DNA of 64,000 bases, taken from Phytohabitans houttuyneae. GTDB lineage: Bacteria > Actinomycetota > Actinomycetes > Mycobacteriales > Micromonosporaceae. The stretch spans positions 4,517,001-4,581,000 of the forward strand of contig NZ_BLPF01000001.1 of assembly GCF_011764425.1 (NCBI RefSeq). The letters are read 5' to 3'. The notes beneath the pieces were generated by a model. The model searched no databases, was not told the DNA's origin, and worked only from the letters and a program-made list of their open reading frames with translations. The translations under genes and the position numbers were made by a program. Positions 36,900 through 47,300 of the stretch are shown one piece after another (position 1 is the first letter of the stretch; every line of letters starts with the position of its first letter).

Positions 36900-39452
36900 T
36901 CATTCGTCGCGCTCCGGTCGCACGAAGGGGACGATCACGGTGGTGCGGTCGGCGTGGCGGTCGTGGAGCAGGGCGCGGTTGGGCCGCGGCTGCCAGTCGA
37001 CGTGCTGGCCGAGCAGGAGTGACACCTCGGGACCGGGCACGTTGAGGAAGACCATCCCAGCCACCTCCTCGCGGGCCGCGCTGCCGCCCGCCTCCTCGGT
37101 GAAGCGGCGCAATCCTCGCCACCAGGACAGCAGGTGTACACCCCGCCCCGGCCCATCGCGCAGGAGATCTCGCGGCAGAGTGCCGCTCCTGATCGCGTCC
37201 ATGCCGAAGACGATCAGGTACGCCGACTCTTTTGTCTCGAACGCCTCGGTCAGTGCGGCGCCCTCGACGTACTCGGCGTCCTGGGTCTCGGCGAGGTGCG
37301 CGGTGAGCGCGCGGGCGACGGCGTCGCCGTCGGCGACAAGCGACGAGACGACGAACCGTGCCGTGCCGGCGGCATGGTGCGCGGCCAGGCTGCGGGCCGC
37401 GGCGTCTAGCAGGTCCGCGCCGTAGGTGCTCGGCCCGAGGATGGCCAGGTGCCGCCCAGGCGAGGCGTCCAGGGGGAAGGCAGCGGTCGAGAGTGGTACG
37501 TCGATCACGCGGCCCACCAGCGCGGACGGCCGGGCCGGCGTGGTGGCCAGCGCGGCGCGGTAGGTGGGGTCCTCGTCGAGGTACTGGTGTGCGTAGCCCT
37601 CGAACACCGACGGCGCCTTGGAGGTGTCCGGTCGCGCGTCCCAAAGTCGCCGGCGTACCGCGTCGAGCGCCGCGCGGTCCGCGTGCGGGTCGGGGAAGCG
37701 GATGGTCCGCTCGTGCCCCCGCGTGGCGCCGCGCGGCCCGCCGAGGCCGCCGGCGGTGTTGACCACGGCGGTGCCGAGGGGCAGGCCGGCCGCGGCGTCA
37801 TTGGTCGGCTCGAGCACGTCGCCACCGCCGGGCAGCGCCACGCGTACCGGAAACTGGCCGAAGATCGAGTCGCGCTTGTCGTAGAGCGCCTCGACGCCGA
37901 GCGCGGTCTGGCTGGCGAGCACGAGATGGATGCCGTAAGACCGGCCCTTGCGAGCCAGCGACTCCAGCAGGCTCACCGCCTCGGTGGTCAGCGGGCCGCT
38001 GCCGGTCAGCAGCACCTGGAACTCGTCGATCACGCAGATGATCCGCGGCATCGCCCGCTGCTGGCGGAGGTCGCTGAAGCGGGTGACACCGGCCCGCTTG
38101 TACGCCACGGAGCGCCGCGTCATCTCGGCGTCGAGCTCGCGCAGGACGGCGACGCCGTACTCCCGGTCGGACTCGACGCCGACGGCCCGCGCGTGCGGCA
38201 GCCAGGTCTTGTCACGCGCGCTCGGCACGAACTCGGCGAACGACACGCCCTCCTTGAAGTCGAGGAGGTAGAGGGTCAGCTCGCCGGGCGAGTAGCGGCA
38301 GCCGAGGCCGTAGAGCACGTTGATGAGGAACGCCGTCTTGCCGGCGCCGGACCGTCCACCGATCATCCAATGTGGAGTGAGATCGTTGAACTGGAGCGTG
38401 ACGGCGGTGTCGCCGTCGTGCCCGACCGTGGTGGCGACACCCTCGGAGGAGTCTTCGGTCCACAACTCGCCATCCGGCAGCACGTCGCCGAGCGTGAGGC
38501 GCGACTGGGTCGCCGACTTTTCGGCAAGCTCCTGGCAGACCCGCTCGAAGAGGTGCGCCGGCGGGTCCTCGTCGAGGAAGACCGGCGCGTTGAGCCCCTT
38601 GTTTTCGGCGCTGCTGCCAAACCGCGCGGCGGGCGGATCACCGATGATCGCGTACGGGTTGCGCAGCGTGATCATCGTGGTGCGCGGCAGCGGTGGCTGG
38701 GTGGTGTCTTCGGTCAGCGGGGGCGGCGGCCAACCCGCGACGATCAGGTGCAGCCCCGCCTCGGGACCGTGCTGCGCCAGCGCGGCGATCCGCGCCAGGT
38801 CCGCACCCTCGGTGAGCTCCGGCAGCGACGCGATCGCCAGCAGCAGCGTGCGATCCCGGCGCGAGTGGCGGGCGGTGATCGGCCGCGCGGGGCGTACCCA
38901 CTGCTCGGCCTCGGCGAGAACGGCCCGCAACCCACCTCGGTCGGTGACCGGCGGCGGCATCAGGCCCGCGTCAGACAGCGCCGCGAACGGCCCGAAGATC
39001 AGCCCCGCTCCGGCCGCGTCGACCGCGCGCACCAGCAGCGAGCCGGCCGGTGAGGAGGCCAGCAGCCGGAGCAGGAGCGCCCGCAGCAGCCCGGCGACCC
39101 GCGGGTCACGGGCGTCCGCGTCGACGGTGAGGTGGCCGGTGCCGAGCAGCGGCACGACCGCCGGAAAGCGTGCGTCGTCAAGCGGTTGCGCCATCCCGAT
39201 CCGCACGAACTGCGGCAGGCGCGGCCCGCCGAGCGGCGTGTCCTCCGACTGCGCGTCGAGCGGCGCGCCCAACCACCCCGGCACGAGCGCAGCGGCCGCC
39301 GCACGCAGCCGCTCGGCCAGCTCGTGCTGCTCGCGCAGGTCCGGCGGGGCCGGCTGAAACCGCTCAAGGGCACCAGCCGCAGCCGCCGCGGTGGTGGCGG
39401 CCTGCCGATGCAAGGCGGCGGCGTGAGTCAACCGCGCTTTAGCGTTCGGCAC
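36900..39452 (-). CDS. Soluble FtsK/SpoIIIE-domain ATPase
   Basis: An 850-residue ATPase without membrane helices. A helical N-terminal region (about 1-60) and a beta-rich part lead to an FtsK/SpoIIIE domain with Walker A GGRSGAGKT near 369 and Walker B IICVIDEF near 475. A second RecA-like domain near 655 has a degenerate P-loop (GPSTYGAD, no Lys). This pairing of one active and one dead motor resembles EccC-type ATPases more than DNA translocases; no gamma DNA-binding domain is seen. GTG at 39452 has GGGAGG nine bases upstream. First gene of the cassette. Confidence 0.85.
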   Translation of the reverse strand: MPNAKARLTHAAALHRQAATTAAAAAGALERFQPAPPDLREQHELAERLRAAAAALVPGWLGAPLDAQSEDTPLGGPRLPQFVRIGMAQPLDDARFPAVVPLLGTGHLTVDADARDPRVAGLLRALLLRLLASSPAGSLLVRAVDAAGAGLIFGPFAALSDAGLMPPPVTDRGGLRAVLAEAEQWVRPARPITARHSRRDRTLLLAIASLPELTEGADLARIAALAQHGPEAGLHLIVAGWPPPPLTEDTTQPPLPRTTMITLRNPYAIIGDPPAARFGSSAENKGLNAPVFLDEDPPAHLFERVCQELAEKSATQSRLTLGDVLPDGELWTEDSSEGVATTVGHDGDTAVTLQFNDLTPHWMIGGRSGAGKTAFLINVLYGLGCRYSPGELTLYLLDFKEGVSFAEFVPSARDKTWLPHARAVGVESDREYGVAVLRELDAEMTRRSVAYKRAGVTRFSDLRQQRAMPRIICVIDEFQVLLTGSGPLTTEAVSLLESLARKGRSYGIHLVLASQTALGVEALYDKRDSIFGQFPVRVALPGGGDVLEPTNDAAAGLPLGTAVVNTAGGLGGPRGATRGHERTIRFPDPHADRAALDAVRRRLWDARPDTSKAPSVFEGYAHQYLDEDPTYRAALATTPARPSALVGRVIDVPLSTAAFPLDASPGRHLAILGPSTYGADLLDAAARSLAAHHAAGTARFVVSSLVADGDAVARALTAHLAETQDAEYVEGAALTEAFETKESAYLIVFGMDAIRSGTLPRDLLRDGPGRGVHLLSWWRGLRRFTEEAGGSAAREEVAGMVFLNVPGPEVSLLLGQHVDWQPRPNRALLHDRHADRTTVIVPFVRPERDE

Positions 39453-39638
39453 AGCCGCTCACCTCCCTCGGACAGAGACGGTATCCCAGCACGCCCCCTT
39501 CAGGGCGGACGCCATTGGGCCTGTTGCCAGCCACGCTCCACTCGGACAGGTTTCAATGCCCGAATGGTCCGGCTTGCCACGGATGACGTACAGCGCCCGG
39601 CGCGGCCAAGCCTTCCAGCACCGGCCGGTGGAGCCAGC

Positions 39639-39644
39639 TAACCT
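39639..39644 (+). promoter_or_regulatory. Putative -10 element of a leaderless promoter
   Basis: TAACCT fits TANNNT and ends six bases before GTG 39651, the start of the broken NTF2-like gene. The gap 39453-39650 is otherwise featureless. Confidence 0.4.
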
Positions 39645-39650
39645 CGGTGC

Positions 39651-40152
39651 GTGGACGCTTCTCGCCCTTCGCCGCCAACCACCACCTTGGGCGGAAGCAA
39701 AACAACCCTCCGCGCGGGCCGCTTGGTGGTGCTGCTGGTTGCGGGCGCGCTGGCGCTGCTGTGTGCGGGGGCGCGGGGGTAGCGTTCGTCGCCTACCGCG
39801 ACGCGACAGAACCGGACCGCAGCTCTCCGGATGTCGCTGTATCTAACTATCTGCGCGCGCTACTTCTAGAACGCAACGATGTCCGGGTAGACCTATACTC
39901 CTGCCGCGACGACGGAAGCCTTGCTCCTATGCGCGCCTTTAGGGCCCAGATAGAAGAGCAAGAGAAACAATACTCGATTACGATCGTAATCTCCTGGGGG
40001 CATTGATCGTACAAGAGATGTCAGGGCGCGCCACTGTGACCACGGAGATAAGCCGAACTATTTCCGATGGTACAGAGAAGGACCTGCAGGACTGGCGTTT
40101 CGATCTAGTTGATGAGGGAGGTTGGCGGGTCTGCGGGGCTACGCGGCTCTAG
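39651..40152 (+). pseudogene. Membrane-anchored NTF2/VirB8-like protein, two frameshifts
   Basis: Three overlapping frames make one protein of about 167 residues: a cytosolic start VDASRPSP and membrane helix (RLVVLLVAGALALLCAGA) in the first frame, then GVAFVAYRDATEPDRSSP..VISWG in the second, then ALIVQEMSGRATVTTEIS..WRVCGA in the third, ending at 40152. Each shift is repaired by one extra G in a G5 run (near 39776-39780 and 39994-40000). The layout (one helix plus an NTF2-like fold) is that of VirB8-like accessory proteins found beside actinobacterial T4SS-like clusters. Codons ending in A/T are unusually frequent, suggesting transfer. Opposite strand to the rest of the cluster. Confidence 0.7.
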
Positions 40153-40156
40153 CGGG

Positions 40157-40711
40157 TCACTCCAGCCATAGCAGGCGTGCTGGCACCTCGAGCGTCTTCG
40201 GATGCTGCCCACTCCACACCCAGCGATACCATTCGAGTTCTGTTGCGATCCTTATGCAGATTTCACCATCGGCACTGGAGTAGGTTTCCGTAACCGCTCG
40301 CAGATCGCGTCGTTCGACACCGTCGATTACCTGGACCAAGCGGCGTCCGGTGATCCGCCGTGCGTCCACGGCAGTTATCGGGTGTTGTTCCGGTGGGGCG
40401 TCGAGCGAGACGAGATGTTTGGGTGCGGGGTTGGATACGCCATCGCCGTCCTGCAAGAAAGCCAGCTTCTCAACCCATACACGCTCCACCGGCACGAGGG
40501 GCGCGAAGACCTCGACTTGCTCCAGTTCGGCCCGATACCAGTCCTGTTCGGGTATCACCGGAACGTATGTGCGGCTGCCCTGCACGACTTTCTCGTCGGC
40601 TCGAAGATCTGCACGCCAGCCAAGGCCGGGCGCGCCCACGATGACCCGCCGGCCGCGGAGATCGTCCTGAGTGAGGGCCGGAGTCGGAACGATCGACTTT
40701 GGTGCGGACAC
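40157..40711 (-). CDS. Hypothetical protein of the T4SS-like cluster
   Basis: A 184-residue protein of unknown family, probably soluble: no signal peptide or membrane helix is seen. A beta-rich pattern RRVIVGAPGLGWRADLRA, then RTYVPVIPEQDWYRAELEQVEVFAPLVP, and a C-terminal ELEWYRWVWSGQ with several Trp suggest a compact domain. GTG at 40711 is chosen because the upstream extension is low-complexity; GAGG lies about 12 bases before it. It is the last leftward gene of the cluster, 47 bases after the M23 peptidase, and convergent with the broken NTF2-like gene. Confidence 0.6.
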   Translation of the reverse strand: MSAPKSIVPTPALTQDDLRGRRVIVGAPGLGWRADLRADEKVVQGSRTYVPVIPEQDWYRAELEQVEVFAPLVPVERVWVEKLAFLQDGDGVSNPAPKHLVSLDAPPEQHPITAVDARRITGRRLVQVIDGVERRDLRAVTETYSSADGEICIRIATELEWYRWVWSGQHPKTLEVPARLLWLE

Positions 40712-40758
40712 TGACTGCTCGTGCCTCTCCGCGAACGGGTCCGGCCGGCGGTCCCGGC

Positions 40759-41877
40759 TCACGGGGTGCCGCCCAACGGCGCGCCGACGTTTCGCATGAA
40801 GTCGACTGGGTCGATCTTGTCGCCCCTGCCTGAGTCGTAGACCTCGAAGTGTAGGTGCGGGCCCGACGAATGGCCGCTTGTTCCGACGTAGCCGAGCTCC
40901 TGGCCGGCGCCGACCATCTGGCCGACCTTCACCTTCGGACGGTAGATCATGTGGCAGTACATGGTCACGAAGTTGCCCGCGTGCCGCACCTTGACGTACC
41001 AGCCGCAGCCTGGAGTGGACGGCGAGCCGTCGTGGTTGCAGAGGCTGCCGGATGGGTCGGTGTCGCAGCGAGACGTGATCACTTGGCCGGCCGCCGCCGC
41101 GCGGATTGGGGTGTGGCGGCCGGCGCCCAGGTCTACGCCGTCGTGGTCGGGGCGCTCGGCCGTGCGGAAGCCGGAGACGATCAGGGCCCGCACTGGCACC
41201 GTCCAGCCCGAGGCGGCTATCTCGCCACCGGTCGCGCACCTGGCCTTGGTGCTGTTGCCCGCCGCGCGCGCGGCCCCGCCGGTCAGCAGGTTGACGATCT
41301 GGATGGCGATCGGTTCGTGCTTCGCGTACGCGTCCGGGTAGGCGCTCACCTGCACCCGCTGCGCCGCGTCAGTCAGCGCCATCTGCTGCCAGCCTTCGAT
41401 GGTGACCAGTTTCTCGTAGAACTTCCGCGACGCGTACTCCGGATCCTGCAGTTGTTTCGCAGTGCCCCATCCTTGGCTTGGACGCTGCTGAAACAGCCCG
41501 ACCGAGTCGTGGTCGTTTTTGGCGCCGAGGTGGGGGAGGTTCGAGAGTGCCGACTCCTGCATGGCCGTCGCCACCGCGATGACCCAGCCGCGGAAAGGCA
41601 CCCGCATGTCGGAGCCGACGTTGACGATGATCGCCGCGTTGCGGATCTGGGCCTCGCCGTAGGCGCCCACGCTGGGCATCCGCTTCGACGCGTCGACGAT
41701 TCCACCCTCACCGCAGCCAAAGCTGTTGAAAAGGCTGCTGTCGGCGCCGCCATCGTCCGTGAGCAGGTAGGAACCGATCCCACCACCACAACAGAGCAGC
41801 GCGAACGCGGCGAGGATTGCCACGGCGAGGCCGACACGACGCGTGGGCCGGCGGGCTACACCCACCATGTCGGTCAT
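40759..41877 (-). CDS. Lytic transglycosylase-like plus M23 peptidase (VirB1-like)
   Basis: A 372-residue wall-remodelling protein. After one membrane helix (about 15-38) comes a lysozyme-like domain (about 60-190) with AMQESALSNLP, whose Glu is the expected acid, and DSVGLFQQRPSQGWG. The C-terminal M23 domain has metal ligands in HDGVDLG (about 250) and SSGPHLHFEVY (about 345). Two-enzyme proteins of this kind serve as VirB1-like hydrolases of Gram-positive T4SS, opening peptidoglycan. ATG at 41877 overlaps the stop of the upstream gene by four bases (ATGA). Confidence 0.88.
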   Translation of the reverse strand: MTDMVGVARRPTRRVGLAVAILAAFALLCCGGGIGSYLLTDDGGADSSLFNSFGCGEGGIVDASKRMPSVGAYGEAQIRNAAIIVNVGSDMRVPFRGWVIAVATAMQESALSNLPHLGAKNDHDSVGLFQQRPSQGWGTAKQLQDPEYASRKFYEKLVTIEGWQQMALTDAAQRVQVSAYPDAYAKHEPIAIQIVNLLTGGAARAAGNSTKARCATGGEIAASGWTVPVRALIVSGFRTAERPDHDGVDLGAGRHTPIRAAAAGQVITSRCDTDPSGSLCNHDGSPSTPGCGWYVKVRHAGNFVTMYCHMIYRPKVKVGQMVGAGQELGYVGTSGHSSGPHLHFEVYDSGRGDKIDPVDFMRNVGAPLGGTP

Positions 41878-42422
41878 ACGCGTTCCCAGTCGATGCCGTC
41901 GACGAGCCAGCGACCCTCCACCGCGGTCAAGCGCAGGCGCAGCAGGCCGGAGTCGACCCGGATGGTCGCGTCGACGATCTGGTCGGCGTAGGGGATGAGG
42001 ACCGGCTTGCCGGTGAGGCGATCAGCTGGCACGCCCGCCGGGTCCACCCCCGCCAGCTTCTCGGCCAGAGTTTCCGTGCAGTGCGGGAGGAGGCCGGCGT
42101 ACCATTCCTCGGCCGTCACGTCCTGATGGTTCACCCAGGCCCGGCCGAAGGCCTCGGCCACGGTCGCCGGGACGGCGGTACCCTCGCTGATTTTGGGTGA
42201 TGGGGTCGGCTCCGGCGACGCGAGCCCGTCGTTCGCGATGGTGGCGGAAACGGTCAGGATTGGCTGCTTTGGCGCGCCGCTCAACCCGGGCGGGGCACCG
42301 GACGAGTCAGAGAGGAGCTTTGCCGCTCCGACCACGCCGAGTACGACGATCGCGAGCACCAAGGCCACACCCACGCGGGAGCGCAGGAGCCCACGCAGGA
42401 CAAGCTGGGCGACCCGCCGCAC
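41874..42422 (-). CDS. Membrane protein with VirB8/NTF2-like C-terminal domain
   Basis: A 182-residue protein: basic N terminus, one membrane helix (about 17-35), a Pro/Ser linker (about 40-85) and an alpha+beta domain (about 86-182) ending LRLRLTAVEGRWLVDGIDWERV. The final pattern of antiparallel strands with a conserved W-x-V-D-G-I is typical of NTF2-like VirB8/TcpC-type domains in Gram-positive T4SS (fold assignment by pattern only). It overlaps the M23 gene by four bases and follows the VirB6-like gene by six. Confidence 0.7.
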   Translation of the reverse strand: MRRVAQLVLRGLLRSRVGVALVLAIVVLGVVGAAKLLSDSSGAPPGLSGAPKQPILTVSATIANDGLASPEPTPSPKISEGTAVPATVAEAFGRAWVNHQDVTAEEWYAGLLPHCTETLAEKLAGVDPAGVPADRLTGKPVLIPYADQIVDATIRVDSGLLRLRLTAVEGRWLVDGIDWERV

Positions 42423-42428
42423 GGTCCG

Positions 42429-44341
42429 TCACCTCGCCTCGGCGCGTATCCGGGGTGCCGGCGCCGGAGTGGGTTCGGTGCTCGGCTCGCCGCCCGGACG
42501 GTAGATCGTGTAAGACGGCGGCTGCTCGGGCAGGTCCGGTTCCACCCACTCTGTGGTCCGGCGCGTCCGCGAGGGTGCCGGGCCCGCGGTGCGGGATGGG
42601 GACGGCTCGGGGAGGTTGCCTCGTTCGCACGTTCCTGGCCATCTGGGCGCGTGGTGCTGGAGTGCGAGGGATCCTCGTCGCGTGCCTCGGGCCGCAGCGT
42701 CGTCTGTTCGGCGACTACCTGCCGTCGCTTGCCAACTTGCGGGTCTGCGGTGCCGCCGGGCTCGGAGACGTTGAGCTTGGCCGCCTCCCGCATGTCCCTG
42801 AAGAAGCGGCGGTGCCACGAGCCGGCCGACGTGATCGCCGCGGTGTTGTCTTTGCCGCCGAGCTGCGTGATCCGGCGGTAGGGGCGGAGCAGGAGCCAGC
42901 CCACCACCCCGCAGAGCCAGACCAACACCACCTGAAGCCATCCGGGCAGCGTCGGGGTGCTCATGATCAGGTCAACGGCGAACAGGTAGATCGCCGCGCC
43001 GGTACCGAAGATGGCGATGTTGAAGACGGCGGCCACGACGGCGTTGGCGAGGCGGCGCAGGCCGGCGCTCGCCGGCCGCATCAGTCCGACGGTGCCCAGG
43101 ATCGGCGCGGCGATGACCGCCCATCTGAAGATCAGGAAGCCGAGCAGGACCAGCAGCGACGCGGTCAGGTCGAACATGGCGAACAGGACGGCGGCGAGGA
43201 CCGCGATGAAGCCGGCGCCGATCCGCTCCATGTCCTTTGTGCCTTGCAGATACTCGTACGCCTCGGGGTCTTCGGTCTTGATCTGCTCGGCGACCTTCAT
43301 CCACTGGTCGTTCTTCGCGGCGAAGGTGGCGTCGCGATCCTTCGAGTTCGCCCGTAGGCGCTCAGCCTCCCGCCAACTAAGCGACTTCGCGTCGTAGAGG
43401 GCTGGCCCGTACTTCTTTGCCGTTTCGCTGTCCGCGGATCCGAGAACGCCACGCAGCCAGTTGCGGTAGAGCATGGTCTCGGTTGCCGTGTCGCTGGCAC
43501 GCACCGCTGGCGGCCGCTGATCGGTACACGCCTCCGGGTTGCCCAGGCGGCACTGCCCCGGCGGGCGATCCTTGGCGCGCGGCCCAACCGCATCGTGTAC
43601 CACGCCCAACGTGCTCACAAGCGTCGCGTCTGCCACGTTCGCCGATTTCACCGGCCATGCCGCAAGCGCCGTAACCGCGACCATCACGAGCAGCGCCCAC
43701 CCAGCGGTGGTCATCGCGTTGCTCATGTCCGCCTGCCGGGAGCGCCACAGCAAGTACAGCCCCACCACGCCGAGCGTGACAATGCCGAAGACGCTGAAGA
43801 CCTTCTCGTAGACGGCCTTGGTGGCCTGATCCACCAGCGGATCGGCCCAACCCCACATCGACTCCGGGTTCCACGCCCTCTCGCGCAGCGCGTTGGATGC
43901 GCCGATGACCGCTGTCGCGATCATGAACTCACCGTTCGCGATTGTGGTGGTGAACTTGTACTCGGGATGGGTCAGCGTCGCCAAGCAGCCGTTGTCGACG
44001 TCATAAGTCGTGTAGCTGTACCCGGCGTATCCGTAGTCGGTGTAGAGGCCGGTCGGACCGTTCTTCTTGGACGCCTCGGGCTGGCTGGCGAACCAGCCCG
44101 CGAGGCCCGAGTCCGGGGTACCCGGCGTCGGCGCCTTCAGACACTGCTTACGTTCCGCCGCCACGTCGCCGAGCTTCGTCACGCAGGCGCGGAAGTCGAC
44201 TTGCCATTCCTGGGTTGTGCAGAGGTCACCCGGGGCCTGCGCCACCGGAGCTGGCGCGGCTGAAGCTGGCGTCGGCCAGACCAAAGACGTCGCGGCCGCC
44301 ACCAGCATGGCGAGAAGTAGCGCGGTCGCCCGCCGTACCAC
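42429..44341 (-). CDS. VirB6-like polytopic membrane protein, one-base frameshift near the C terminus
   Basis: About 637 residues if read through. A signal peptide (VVRRATALLLAMLVAAA, GTG start, GGAGG six bases upstream) precedes an outer domain with cysteines; helices follow near 140-235, and a further membrane block (about 340-470) of five to six helices is typical of VirB6/TcpH proteins. The written frame leaves this gene near 42600 and would run on to 42281 inside the next gene; adding one C in the CCCC run (plus strand GGGG, 42598-42601) restores a natural Pro-rich tail ending IRAEAR at 42429. The start is one base after the VirB4 stop. Confidence 0.8.
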
Positions 44342-44342
44342 T

Positions 44343-47300
44343 TCACACCTCCGTGTCGGGCGTGCCGATGGGCAGGTTCGACTGGGGCGCGGCGGCGCCT
44401 GTTGGTGTGGTGTCCAAGTGGTCGAGCAACCCCTCCACGTACGACACGTCGACTCGTACCTTCTGTACGCGCCCATCCACGTCTCGCATGACGAACTCCC
44501 GGAAGCCCAGCCGCGACGATGACGATGTGTCCACGTTGGACAGTGACGCCAGGGTCGCCTCGTACCCGTCGTTGACCGGCACCCGCAGCAGCCGCAGGGC
44601 CTCGGAGGCGATCTCCACGTCCTCGGCGATCCGGCCGACGAACACTGTGGAGACGAGGTTCTGAACGTCGAGCCCGAGGATGTCGCGGGGGTTCTGCGAG
44701 GCCACGAGCGCGGACAGGTTCCACTTTCGGGAGTCGCGGGCGAGGCGGACAAGGAACGACCGGCCGGAGCGCCAGCCCTCCATGAAATGCGCCTCGTCCA
44801 GGCCGACCATCTTTCGCGACGACATCGAGCCGCCGTAGCAGCGGCGTACCGCGAGGCGGTGCGCCGTGTGCAGCATCGGGAGTGCGAGCGCCTCCTCGGC
44901 CGACCAGTACTCGCGCTCGATCTTCAGGTCCGGAAGGCGGAGGCCGGCCATCGTGATCACGGTTAGCGCGGCGTCGGCGCCGAGCAGGCCCTCGGGCGGG
45001 CGTCCGAAGAAGAGCAGCGCGAGTGGCATCTCGGCGGTGTCGAGCAGGAGGTTGGCGAGCTCCCTGCCGTTGTGGTCGTCGAGCCCGGACAGGCAGGCGA
45101 CCACGTCATCCAGTGTGGACGTCTCCTCCGCCGGCACCTGCCGCACGGCGTGGCGCAGCAGCGTGGCCGTGGAGGCCTCGCGGGCGACCTGTGGCGGCAC
45201 GAGCATCGAGCAGATGTCCTGTACGAGCATGCGCCGCTCGGCCCGTGCGTTCGACACGGCGATCTCGAACTCGCGGTCGCCCGTGGGGCCGGCCGGAAAC
45301 TCCGACCGCAGCGGCGTCGGGATCAGCGAGTACGGCGCCAGCGTGCCGTGCTCCGAACCGGTCAGGTTGAGCACGCGGGAGTAGGGGCGCAGCTCCGGCA
45401 TCGAGCAGAGCCGGGCGAGCGGGCCGGACGGGTCGAGGAGCGTGACCTGCACGCCGCGGCGGGCGGCCAGGTAGCCCAGCGCACCGAGCAGTGTGGACTT
45501 TCCACCGCCCGGCTCGGCGACGAAGACGGCGAGGCCGGAGCGCTCGCGTACCTCCATCGGGAAGTGCAGGTCCAGGAAGACCGGGCGGCGGCAGGTGCCG
45601 GCGGTGCGGCCGATGAGGTCGCCGCGGCGGTCGCCCACCGTGGACGCGGCCTGCGGCAGCGCGGCGGCGAGCAGCTTGACCGGCATGCGGCGGATGTAGC
45701 CGGTGTTGGCGACCGGCTCGCCCGGGATGAACTCGCGAGCCAGCCAGTCCTGGTTTTTCGGGTGCTGCAGGGAGATGCGAAGCTCGCGCGAGTACAGCTG
45801 GATGAGCCGGCGGGCCCGCTCCAGGCACTCCTCGCGGGTGCGGCCGCCGACGGCGATGCGGTGCCAGCCGTGCGCGCGGGCCGACTCCACCGGCAGGCCG
45901 GTGGTCATCTCGTCGCCGATGACGAGGGCGCGCTTGGCCAGGCGCTCCAGCTCGGGCGGGGCGTCGATGCCGTGCTCGGCGTAGTCGAGCTGCTGCGAGC
46001 GGATCATCCGCAGGCGGTGCTCGAGGTTTTTGAACGAGTCGCCGGAACCCAGCACGTCCACTCTGGACGACAGCTCCATCGGCCACGGGAGGCGCTCGTG
46101 GAAGTGGAGCCACGGCTCGTGCCGCTCGGGGATCTCCAGCGGCTCCATCCGGCCGACCGCGAGGACGGCGACGTGCCGCTCCTCGCCGGTCATGCGGTTG
46201 ACCAGCTTGACCGTCGACCCGTACGGCGTGCGATAGCGCTCGATCTGCTCGGTCAGCGCGAGCAGGTCGCCGCGCTCCCACTGGCCGTCGGTCACCGGTG
46301 AGAGCGCGGTGGGCGGCGCCATGCAGAGGGCGACCGAGCGGTACAGCAGCCACTCCAGCTCGTGCGTGGAGACCTGGCGCCCGCGCATGCCGAACGCGCC
46401 GAGCACCTCGTCGAACTGCTCGACCGTGCGCCCCAGCTTGCGCCGCTCACCCTCGGCGACACCCTTGCCGAAGGCGCGCAGCAGCCGCTCCACCAGCGAG
46501 TCGCCGAGCTTGCGCCGGGCGAACGTCACGCCGAGGTACGTCTGGCCCTCCGCGTGGTTGACGGAGAGCAGGTGGCGCTGCGCGGCGACGAGGTGGTCGG
46601 ACCAGGAGGTGGCGCCGGACACGCCGCCGAGCGGGTGCGGCGTGTGCGCGTCGAGCGTGCGGGCCCACTCGTCCGCCGGGAAGGGGCGGGTGGTGCGGCG
46701 CAGGTGCAGGCGGAAGCCGGCGAGGCCCGCGTACTGCTCGGAGATCGCGGACAGCAGCGCCTCGCGCTCGGCGTCCGGCCGGAACGCCCACCGCACCTCG
46801 GGCAGCCAGTACCACGCGGTGACCGTGTTGGGCGTGAATGTGAGGTGACCGGCGATCTCGGTGATCGCCAGGTTGACGGCGGGGTCGCGGTCGGCGAACT
46901 TGATCTTCGGCGGGCGGACCGGCTTGGTGCGTGGCGCGACCTCCTGCTGCCGCTTCCGCACCTCCTTGCGGGGGCGCGGCGGCTCCTCGCGCGGCCGGCG
47001 CTCCTCCGGCCGGCGGCGGGTGGTCGCGGGCTCGGCCGGCAGGCGCCGGGCCGGGGGCTCGGCCGCGGGCTCGCGCACCGCGGGCAGGTTGACCGGCTCA
47101 AGCTCCGATTCAGCTGCCGCATGGCGTGGCGGGCGCTCCGTGCGCGCGGGCGGCCGCGTCGCGGTCGGTGGTCCAGCTTCCTCATCTGGTACGGGCCGTG
47201 CCTCCCCGGCATCGGACGGTGAGCCGATCGACTCCGTCCCGATCCCGTGCCCGCCCACGCCGTTTGTGAACGCCTCGGTGGGCGGCGGTGGCTCGACCGG

